A stretch of DNA of 20,299 nucleotides, taken from assembly GCA_025353435.1 (NCBI GenBank), contig JANXQR010000623.1, positions 1 through 20,299 on the forward strand, given 5' to 3'. The notes under the pieces are model-generated. The model searched no databases. It was not told where the DNA came from and worked only from the letters and a program-made list of their open reading frames with translations. A program made the translations under genes and the position numbers. This document shows, piece after piece, positions 14,836 through 20,299 of the stretch (positions are counted from its first letter, which is position 1; the number at the start of each line of letters is the position of its first letter). This DNA is from Acidobacteriota bacterium (GTDB lineage Bacteria; Acidobacteriota; Terriglobia; Terriglobales; Acidobacteriaceae).

Positions 14836-14844
14836 ATTGTACCA
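14836..14844 (-). promoter_or_regulatory. Extended -10 (TGG-TACAAT) of cspA
   Basis: Read on the minus strand, TGG followed by TACAAT gives a good extended -10 element. Transcription would start near 14829, about 108 bases before the cspA ATG. I see no convincing -35, which an extended -10 can do without. Confidence 0.4.
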
Positions 14845-14989
14845 TCCCTGTGAATTAATGAGGACGAAAATTGTAAGGATTCATCGCAAAACGAACTCTT
14901 CAAAGGGGTAATGCACCGCGGCGGACACGCGAAAAATGACTTTTTCGTAATCATCGGCGGGCGTCGAGCGACGAGAGGGCTCAAGTCGT

Positions 14990-15005
14990 GTGAATGTACA
15001 TTTAC
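14990..15005. promoter_or_regulatory. Palindromic operator candidate of the toxin-antitoxin operon
   Basis: GTGAATGTACATTTAC has a perfect 10-base core (AATGTACATT, 14993-15002) and matching GT/AC ends, broken by one unpaired base each side. It lies just upstream of the -35 of the antitoxin promoter, where autorepression by an antitoxin of the ribbon-helix-helix type is usual. Confidence 0.4.
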
Positions 15006-15010
15006 AACAC

Positions 15011-15040
15011 TTGGTACGGATATTCAATTTGGTGCATAAT
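15011..15040 (+). promoter_or_regulatory. Promoter of the toxin-antitoxin pair, probably leaderless
   Basis: TTGGTA (15011-15016), 18 bases, then CATAAT (15035-15040). The expected start point, 6-7 bases downstream, falls on the antitoxin ATG at 15047. No Shine-Dalgarno precedes that ATG, so the message is probably leaderless. Confidence 0.45.
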
Positions 15041-15046
15041 TATTTT

Positions 15047-15280
15047 ATGAGAACCAACGTCACCCTTGATGATGACGTCCATCAGCTTGCCTCCATTTAT
15101 GCCGCCGCCCGCGGAATCACCCTTGGCGCAGCCATTAGTGAGCTGGTCCGCAAAGCAGAGGCCACGCTCCAACCCCTGCCCGATATTCGAACCTCACCCA
15201 ACGGGCTGCCCTGCTTTCCTCCCACCGGCAACGGGCTTACGCTCGAGATGATTAAAGAGGCGGAGAGTGAATTCGACTAA
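15047..15280 (+). CDS. VapB-like antitoxin (ribbon-helix-helix type)
   Basis: A 77-residue antitoxin candidate. The N terminus, MRTNVTLDDDVHQLASIYAAARG, has the strand-helix look of ribbon-helix-helix/CopG-type DNA binders (MRTTVTLDDD is common in VapB-like proteins), followed by a second helix (GAAISELVRKAEATL). The C-terminal tail (LPCFPPTGNGLTLEMIKEAE) would wrap the toxin. The frame is open upstream to 14990, but the family pattern and the leaderless promoter both point to the ATG at 15047. Its last 14 bases overlap the toxin start, a normal arrangement for type II pairs. It probably represses its own operon through the palindrome upstream. Confidence 0.85.
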   Translation: MRTNVTLDDDVHQLASIYAAARGITLGAAISELVRKAEATLQPLPDIRTSPNGLPCFPPTGNGLTLEMIKEAESEFD

Positions 15281-15713
15281 CACCCGCTATCTCCTTGATC
15301 TCAATGCCCTGATTTTCCTGGCGGATCCAGACAGCGCCCACTATACGGACATGCACCGTTGGTTCGATGCTTCCGGGAAAGACGATTGGGGCGTATGCCC
15401 TCTCACGGAGGCGGGTTTCGTCCGGGTGACCGCCAGTCCAGCCTTTGGCGGCGCCAATCGCACCGTCGCCCAGGCCTCAGCAATTCTGGCCGCATTTGCC
15501 GCTCATCCCGGCTATCGCTACTGGCCCATCACCGAGCCGTGGTCCGTCGTCACCGCTCCGTTTGCCGCTCGCATTCTGGGCCATCAGCAGGTCACAGATG
15601 CCTATCTTCTCGGCCTAGCTGTGAAACACGACAGCGTACTCGTCACCTTTGACAAAGGTCTCCGCTACCTCGCGGGATCCCAGTTCGCCCGGCACCTTCT
15701 GGTGCTTGGGTAG
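15267..15713 (+). CDS. vapC: PIN-domain toxin, VapC-like ribonuclease
   Basis: A 148-residue PIN-domain protein, expected to be a magnesium-dependent RNase that blocks translation when freed from its antitoxin. All four acidic positions of the PIN active site are visible: D11 (LLDLNAL), E48 (LTEAGFVR), D111 (VTDAYLLGLA) and D129 (VTFDKGL). The protein is therefore probably active. The start is GTG, with GAGG 6 bases upstream inside the antitoxin gene, giving a 14-base overlap and coupled translation. Length is at the upper end for VapC. The RNA target cannot be inferred. Confidence 0.88.
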   Translation: MNSTNTRYLLDLNALIFLADPDSAHYTDMHRWFDASGKDDWGVCPLTEAGFVRVTASPAFGGANRTVAQASAILAAFAAHPGYRYWPITEPWSVVTAPFAARILGHQQVTDAYLLGLAVKHDSVLVTFDKGLRYLAGSQFARHLLVLG

Positions 15714-15836
15714 AGTCTCCTTTCTTATCCGGCACAAATCAGTCTCGCCAGGGAACCGACACTGCCTTGTTCGGCACCTCCTGATTTATCTTGTTCAGAG
15801 GGTTTCGAGCTCTCTTCATCAGCCTGGAAGGCATTC

Positions 15837-17216
15837 ATGCCCCACGATAGGGTCCCCGAACTTCTCCGTCGCGCGACCGAAACACTTGAAGCGCAGTTTG
15901 GGGCTCTTCCCGAGTTCTCCGCACCCAATGGCATCGGCGCCATAGCAGCCGTCCTCGACGAAACCGCCCGCCGGCTCGGCGACAACTATCCGTACTTTCA
16001 CCCCCTGTACGCCGGCCAGATGCTGAAACCGCCTCACCCCGTGGCGCGGGCAGCTTACGCGCTGGCAATGGCCATCAACCCCAACAACCATGCTCGCGAC
16101 GGCGGCCGCGCCAGCTCCGAGATGGAAGTGGAAGCCGTTTCCGGAATCGCCCGCATGTTCGGCTGGAAAGCGGACGGCTACCTCGGCCACCTCACCTCCA
16201 GCGGCACGCTGGCCAATCTGGAAGCCCTTTGGATCGCTGGCCTTACGGCACCGGGAAAACGCATTCTCGGCTCCCAACAGGCTCACTACACCCACCAGCG
16301 GATCTCCTCAGTACTCAAGCTCAACTATGCGCCTGTCTCTACCGACACTCGTGGCAGGATGGACCTCGACGCCCTCGAGGCCGAAGCCCGGAAGGGCGAC
16401 GTCGGCACGGTTGTCGTCACACTCGGCACCACCGCGATCGGGGCAGTCGATCCGCTCCATCAAATCCTGGAACTGCGCAACCGGTATGGGTTCCGCATTC
16501 ACGTCGACGGGGCCTATGGCGGCTACTTCAAGCTCATTCCCGACTCCCTCGACCAATCTGCCCGCAGTGCCTTCGCCACAATCGACCAAGCCGACTCCAT
16601 CGTCGTCGATCCCCATAAGCACGGCCTTCAGCCCTATGGCTGCGGCTGCATCCTATTCAAGGATCCAGGCGTGGGGCGCTTCTATAAACACAACTCCCCC
16701 TACACCTATTTCACTTCAAAGGAGTTGCATCTGGGAGAGATCAGCCTGGAATGCTCCCGAGCCGGCGCTTCCGCCGTTGCCTTGTGGGCGACCCAGCAGC
16801 TTCTGCCTCTCACATCGGGCGGTGAATTCGGAAACGGCCTGGCCGCCGGGCGTCGCGCCGCACTCGAGCTCGACCGCCGTATCCGTGAAAATGCCGACGG
16901 CCATTTCGACCCCCTCCAGGCCGGCCCTCCAGAACTCGACATCGTGGTTTGGAAAGTCCGCGCCGCCACCCTCGGACTCTCCTCGGAGCTGGCGCAAAGA
17001 ATCTTTGAGACTTGCGCCGCAAGGAATCTCCACCTGGCCCTTGTACAATTGCCGGAACGTTGGTTTGAACTTGCTGACAACCCAATCCGTCAATATGATG
17101 ACTGCGAGTTCGTAACCTGTCTTCGCTCAGTCCTGATGAAGCCCGAGCATGAGATCTGGCTGGATCGCATCTGGGAAGAGTTCTCGGCAGCCAGCCAGGA
17201 CGTTCTGGTGACTTAG
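15837..17216 (+). CDS. PLP-dependent group II amino acid decarboxylase (glutamate decarboxylase-like)
   Basis: A 459-residue fold-type I PLP enzyme of the group II decarboxylase family (glutamate, aromatic amino acid, diaminobutyrate). The Schiff-base lysine is K261 in VVDPHKHGLQPYG; D224 in HVDGAYGG pairs with the pyridine nitrogen; H150 in QQAHYTHQR stacks on the ring. An N-terminal NNHARDGGRASSEMEVE and TSSGTLANLEAL complete the cofactor site. Substrate is not certain: the pattern is near glutamate/tyrosine decarboxylases but lacks the short GadB N-terminal extension. GGAAGG precedes the ATG by 5 bases. The mutarotase gene follows after 9 bases, so it heads a three-gene operon with galK, an unexpected pairing. 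No antiporter (GadC type) is adjacent, which argues against a classic acid-resistance module. Confidence 0.88.
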   Translation: MPHDRVPELLRRATETLEAQFGALPEFSAPNGIGAIAAVLDETARRLGDNYPYFHPLYAGQMLKPPHPVARAAYALAMAINPNNHARDGGRASSEMEVEAVSGIARMFGWKADGYLGHLTSSGTLANLEALWIAGLTAPGKRILGSQQAHYTHQRISSVLKLNYAPVSTDTRGRMDLDALEAEARKGDVGTVVVTLGTTAIGAVDPLHQILELRNRYGFRIHVDGAYGGYFKLIPDSLDQSARSAFATIDQADSIVVDPHKHGLQPYGCGCILFKDPGVGRFYKHNSPYTYFTSKELHLGEISLECSRAGASAVALWATQQLLPLTSGGEFGNGLAAGRRAALELDRRIRENADGHFDPLQAGPPELDIVVWKVRAATLGLSSELAQRIFETCAARNLHLALVQLPERWFELADNPIRQYDDCEFVTCLRSVLMKPEHEIWLDRIWEEFSAASQDVLVT

Positions 17217-17225
17217 GGGAGTACT

Positions 17226-18194
17226 ATGGCGGAGCAGACAACCGTTATTCCGGCCAATAAAGAAAACGTTGTCATCCAGGCAGGAGCTTGCTCGGTCTCT
17301 GTCCTTCCCAACTTCGGCGGTAAAATCGCATCAATTCAGATGAATGGTCATGAGCTGCTGCAGGCTCCGCTTGCCCCCATCCTGCCGCGCACCCGTGACA
17401 TGTCATTCGACGCCGGCGACGCCAGCGGCTGGGATGAGTGCCTTCCCTCCGTCGCCGCTTGCACCGTCCCCACTGCCAACGGCCCAGCAAACATCCCTGA
17501 CCATGGCGATCTGTGGCGTGTCGAGTGGCAGGAGATCAATGGAAATTCCAGCCATGAATCCCTCCATCTTCGCGTCAAGTGCTTCTCGCTGCCTTTGGAA
17601 CTCAAGCGCAGCCTGACCCTGTCTGAAATCAAGACCGGATACCGCCTCAGCGTCGATTACCGGCTCACCAACACAGGCGGCATGACCGTTCCGTGGTCAT
17701 GGGCCGCGCATCCGCTTTTCACAGCCGCCCCAGGCGACCGCATCCTCCTCCCTCCGTCCATCAAGACGTTGCGAGTCGAAGGCTCGGGAGGAAATCGTCT
17801 TGGCAAGAACGGTGACACCACGACGTGGCCCATTGCCAAACTCACTACCGGTGGCACCGCCGACCTGACCGTCGCCCAGGCCTCCAATTCCGGCATCGGC
17901 GACAAGCTCTTTGCTGGTCCGCTCGCCTCCCACGAAAACTGGTGCGCTCTGGAGCGGCCATCGGTCGGCGTGCGCATCAAATTCAACTTCAATCCGGCGG
18001 AAAATCCTTATTTAGGACTATGGATCTGCTACGGCGGGTGGCCTGATCGCCCCGGCCCGAAGCAGACCTGTGTGGCCCTCGAGCCTGCCACCGCCCCGGT
18101 CGATTCGCTCGCTCTGACCGGCACCTGGTCCCGGGCACTAACTCCCGGAAAATCAGCTATTTGGGCAATGCACGTCGATCTTGAATTGCTTTAA
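17226..18194 (+). CDS. Aldose 1-epimerase (galactose mutarotase)-like protein
   Basis: A 322-residue beta-sandwich protein of the galactose mutarotase-like superfamily, expected to interconvert alpha and beta sugar anomers and so feed galactokinase. The acid/base residues fit by position: H93 in IPDHGDLWR, H162 in WAAHPLF and E286 in CVALEPATAP. FGGKIASIQMNG at the N terminus is the usual opening strand motif. There is no signal peptide, so it is cytoplasmic. GGGGAG lies 4 bases before the ATG. It starts 9 bases after the decarboxylase stop and ends 11 bases before galK, so the three are almost certainly one transcript. The sequence is divergent from classical GalM, so another hexose is possible. 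Confidence 0.85.
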   Translation: MAEQTTVIPANKENVVIQAGACSVSVLPNFGGKIASIQMNGHELLQAPLAPILPRTRDMSFDAGDASGWDECLPSVAACTVPTANGPANIPDHGDLWRVEWQEINGNSSHESLHLRVKCFSLPLELKRSLTLSEIKTGYRLSVDYRLTNTGGMTVPWSWAAHPLFTAAPGDRILLPPSIKTLRVEGSGGNRLGKNGDTTTWPIAKLTTGGTADLTVAQASNSGIGDKLFAGPLASHENWCALERPSVGVRIKFNFNPAENPYLGLWICYGGWPDRPGPKQTCVALEPATAPVDSLALTGTWSRALTPGKSAIWAMHVDLELL

Positions 18195-18205
18195 TTTGGA
18201 GCAAT

Positions 18206-19360
18206 ATGCACGATCCTGAAGCTTTGCGCTCTCTGCACTTGAAACGCTTCGGCGCTGACCCGGCGGTGTTTGCCGCTCCAGGTCGCGTCAACCTTATTGG
18301 AGAACACACCGACTACGCCGAAGGCTTCGTAATGCCTGCGGCGATCGACTTTGCCACCCTGGCCGGCATTTCGCCGCGCACTGACGGCAAGGTCGTGCTG
18401 TTCTCTGAAAACTACGGCGACGAGCTGGTGTACCATGCCGCGGCTCTGCCGAGCGAGAGAACCGGCCACTGGAGCGATTATCCGCTCGGCGTGCTGGCCA
18501 TCTTTGCCGGCGAAGGCCACAAGATTCCCGCATTCAGCCTCAGCCTGTGGGGCGACGTTCCTCTCGGCTCTGGCCTGTCAAGCTCCGCCGCCGTCGAGGT
18601 CGCCACCGCCGTCGCGGTCGAATCGCTGCTCGGCATCCAATACCCCGGCCCGGTGCTTGCCCGGCTCTGCCAGCGCTCGGAGAACGAATTCGTCGGCTCC
18701 AGCTGCGGCATCATGGACCAGTTCATCTCCGCCAACGGTGCCAAGGATCACGCCCTCCTTCTGGATTGCCGCGACCTCAGCTTCAAGCTCGCGCCCATCC
18801 CGGGAGATGTGGCGCTGGTGATTGCTAACACTATGGTGAGCCACGCCATAACTGGAGGTGAATACACCAGCCGCCGCGCTCAGGTGGAAGAGGCGGCCGC
18901 CGCCATCGCCAGGCACCGCCCCGAGGTCCGCTTCCTTCGCGACGCCACGCCGGAAGACCTGGTGAAGTGGGGCCATGAAATGAGCCCCGAAGCCCTCAAA
19001 CGCGCTCGCCACGTGATTACTGAAAATATCCGCACGGTGGCCGCGGCGGATGCTCTCATCCACAACGATATGAAGGCTTTAGGAAAGCTCATGGCCGAGG
19101 CGCATCAAAGCTACAGCAAGGACTTTGAAGCCAGCTGTGCGGAGGCTGACACCATGGTGGGACTCGCTCAGGACCTCCCCGGCTTGATCGGCGCACGACT
19201 TACCGGCGGCGGATTTGGCGGCTGCACCGTGAACCTCGTCCAAGCCGATCAGGCGCAAACCTTTGCCGCCTCTCTTGGCAAACGATACGAAGCCGCGACC
19301 GGCATCAAGCCCCAAATCCACATTTGCCACGCATCCGGTGGTGCCCACAAAATTAAATAA
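18206..19360 (+). CDS. galK: Galactokinase
   Basis: A 384-residue GHMP-family kinase that phosphorylates alpha-D-galactose with ATP to galactose 1-phosphate, the entry step of the Leloir pathway. The galactokinase signature GRVNLIGEHTDY (26-37) binds the sugar and contains R27. The ATP loop LGSGLSSSAAVEVATA lies at 120-135. D171 in GIMDQF is the catalytic aspartate, and the third GHMP motif RLTGGGFGG spans 331-339. All expected motifs are intact and the length is normal. GGAG lies 4 bases before the ATG. It is the last gene of the run; no galT or galE is visible before the next gene, so the remaining Leloir enzymes must be elsewhere. Confidence 0.96.
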   Translation: MHDPEALRSLHLKRFGADPAVFAAPGRVNLIGEHTDYAEGFVMPAAIDFATLAGISPRTDGKVVLFSENYGDELVYHAAALPSERTGHWSDYPLGVLAIFAGEGHKIPAFSLSLWGDVPLGSGLSSSAAVEVATAVAVESLLGIQYPGPVLARLCQRSENEFVGSSCGIMDQFISANGAKDHALLLDCRDLSFKLAPIPGDVALVIANTMVSHAITGGEYTSRRAQVEEAAAAIARHRPEVRFLRDATPEDLVKWGHEMSPEALKRARHVITENIRTVAAADALIHNDMKALGKLMAEAHQSYSKDFEASCAEADTMVGLAQDLPGLIGARLTGGGFGGCTVNLVQADQAQTFAASLGKRYEAATGIKPQIHICHASGGAHKIK

Positions 19361-19539
19361 CGATTCCGCGAAATCAGGGAAAATGGGCCGCAGGCATGGG
19401 TTGTTGATCCGATAAAACGATTCACCTGCCGCACCCGCACCACATGAAACTCACGGATTCCAGGTTTCAAATACCACAGTCGGGCCATTTCATTTCGGTA
19501 GTCCTCAATTGAGAATTGCCGTGTTCCGGGAGCGTTTCT

Positions 19540-19564
19540 TGCTAAAATCTGGAGGATATCCTCC
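19540..19564 (+). promoter_or_regulatory. Extended -10 with a 14-bp operator-like palindrome at the start point
   Basis: TGC-TAAAAT (19540-19548) is followed 2 bases later by the perfect palindrome GGAGGATATCCTCC (19551-19564), which covers the expected transcription start. A repressor bound there would block initiation of glgP. The same bases can also form RNA structure (see the leader). Confidence 0.45.
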
Positions 19565-19652
19565 GATTGCTTAAAGCAGTTCGCCTTCCCGGTGTTTTCT
19601 GCCGCAAATCATAAGGAGCAGCTGCCGGGTACGCCCGGCAGCGCACCGGAGG
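19560..19652 (+). ncRNA. Leader of glgP with mutually exclusive helices, riboswitch-like
   Basis: A 9-bp perfect hairpin GCTGCCGGG (19621-19629) / CCCGGCAGC (19634-19642) has the tetraloop TACG. Around it, CCTCCG (19560-19565) can pair with CGGAGG (19647-19652), or CCGGTG (19589-19594) with CACCGG (19644-19649); these two helices share bases and exclude each other. CCTCC can also fold back on GGAGG at 19551-19555 if transcription begins early enough. The contested GGAGG lies 14 bases before the glgP ATG. It matches no riboswitch class I know. Confidence 0.35.
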
Positions 19653-19666
19653 CCGTAAGGTAAAGA

Positions 19667-20299
19667 ATGAATTTGACGAATACTTCGAAGCCCTTTTCAT
19701 ACGAGGCTTTCCCCTCTTCCGGACAAGTCGCCTATTTCTCCATGGAAATCGCGATCAACCCCGCCATGCCCACCTATTCAGGTGGCCTCGGGGTGCTTGC
19801 CGGCGACACGTTGCGTTCCGCCGCTGACCTGGGCGTTCCCCTGGTGGCGTTCTCCCTCCTCCATCGCAAGGGCTATTTCAAGCAGCGCGTTGACGGCGCC
19901 GGCGCCCAGACCGAGGAAGTTCAAGGGTGGAACCCCGCCGACTTCTGCACCGAGGAAGCCGCGCGCGCCACGGTTGTTGTGGAGGATCGCACCGTCACCA
20001 TTCGTGCCTGGCGCTATGACATGGTTGGTCGCGCCGGCCACATCGTGCCCATCTACCTTCTTGACACCGATCTCGATGGCAACTCCGGTTGGGATCGCGG
20101 CCTGACGGATCATCTCTACGGCGGCGACACCAATTATCGCTTGCAGCAGGAGATCGTTCTGGGCATGGGCGGCGCGCGCATGGCCAATGCGCTCGGCATG
20201 CATGTAAACGTCTATCACATGAACGAAGGCCACGCCGCTTTGCTGACGCTGGCTCTTCTCGAAAGCCAGCTTGGCGGCGGCCCCCTGGGCGCGGAAACC
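19667..20299 (+). CDS. glgP: Alpha-glucan phosphorylase (short type), N-terminal part
   Basis: The first 211 residues of a glycogen/maltodextrin phosphorylase-like enzyme; the right edge cuts it. Such enzymes release glucose 1-phosphate from alpha-1,4-glucans using inorganic phosphate and PLP. Recognisable blocks are AYFSMEIAINPAMPTYSGGLGVLAGDTLR cut into VAYFSMEIA and TYSGGLGVLAGD, then ADLGVPLVAFSLLHRKGYF, LYGGDTNYRLQQEIVLGMGG and YHMNEGHAA. These fit the shorter alpha-glucan phosphorylase family found in many bacteria and archaea, not the long E. coli MalP/GlgP type. The PLP lysine lies beyond the window. AAGG sits 6 bases before the ATG. It lies downstream of galK with its own predicted promoter. 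Confidence 0.93.
   Translation, partial: MNLTNTSKPFSYEAFPSSGQVAYFSMEIAINPAMPTYSGGLGVLAGDTLRSAADLGVPLVAFSLLHRKGYFKQRVDGAGAQTEEVQGWNPADFCTEEAARATVVVEDRTVTIRAWRYDMVGRAGHIVPIYLLDTDLDGNSGWDRGLTDHLYGGDTNYRLQQEIVLGMGGARMANALGMHVNVYHMNEGHAALLTLALLESQLGGGPLGAET

Larger units (their letters stand above)
14722..15046. other. 325-base divergent region between cspA and the toxin-antitoxin pair
   Basis: I see no gene here. On the minus strand it holds the cspA leader (hairpin GGGCG/CGCCC, 14792-14796 with 14808-14812) and the extended -10 at 14836-14844. On the plus strand it holds the palindrome at 14990-15005 and the antitoxin promoter at 15011-15040. It is noticeably richer in A+T than the neighbouring genes from about 14850 on. 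Confidence 0.5.
19361..19666 (+). promoter_or_regulatory. 306-base region between galK and glgP with promoter and structured leader
   Basis: I see no gene here. From 19361 to about 19500 nothing stands out, and no clear galK terminator was found. Then come CTCAATTGAG (19504-19513), overlapping the dyad CAATT-GAG-AATTG, the extended -10 TGC-TAAAAT (19540-19548), the palindrome GGAGGATATCCTCC (19551-19564) at the predicted start point, and a leader of about 110 bases with a 9-bp hairpin. Confidence 0.5.

Noticed and set aside
19249..19488. Minus-strand ORF at the end of galK
   Set aside because: Mostly antisense to galK; the part outside the gene shows no protein features.

Overview
The window looks like ordinary chromosome of an acidobacterium (Acidobacteriota, probably class Terriglobia). 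That is an inference from gene content: a secreted VWFA-related protein of the type abundant in Acidobacteria, a propeller-type sensor kinase paired with a NarL-type regulator, moderately high GC, and GC-rich coding strands that carry long antisense shadow ORFs. I see no insertion sequence, integrase, phage gene, CRISPR array, rRNA or tRNA.

Layout. Positions 1-3823 (minus strand) hold a two-component operon: a large periplasmic-propeller histidine kinase, its response regulator (4-bp GTGA overlap) and the start of a small secreted protein cut by the window edge. Positions 4141-4737 (minus) encode an iron-sulfur-flavoprotein-like reductase, divergent from a crotonase (4854-5636, plus). Positions 5643-10019 (minus) carry thrS, a DUF503 protein and a secreted VWFA-related protein. 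From 10217 everything is on the plus strand except one cold-shock gene: a Ste24-like M48 membrane protease, TspO, a divergent UbiA-family prenyltransferase, a small CxxC protein with an overlapping 48-codon ORF, cspA (minus), a VapBC-type toxin-antitoxin pair, a three-gene run (PLP decarboxylase, aldose-1-epimerase-like protein, galactokinase), and the start of an alpha-glucan phosphorylase that runs off the right edge.

How the genes work together. The kinase and regulator form one signalling unit. The epimerase and galK give the first steps of galactose use (mutarotation, then phosphorylation), and glgP next to them extends a carbohydrate theme. The decarboxylase at the head of that run is an odd partner. 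The rest are mostly independent housekeeping or membrane genes.

The least explained parts are non-coding: a 60-bp block of four tandem 15-bp repeats ahead of the UbiA-family gene, a nested-helix leader ahead of the small CxxC protein, and a leader ahead of glgP with mutually exclusive helices and a 14-bp palindrome at the predicted transcription start. Several genes (crotonase, antitoxin) have a -10-like box almost on top of the start codon and no Shine-Dalgarno, which suggests leaderless transcripts. I did not find a clear multi-gene novel system; the leaders and the overlapping small ORF are the best candidates for something undescribed.
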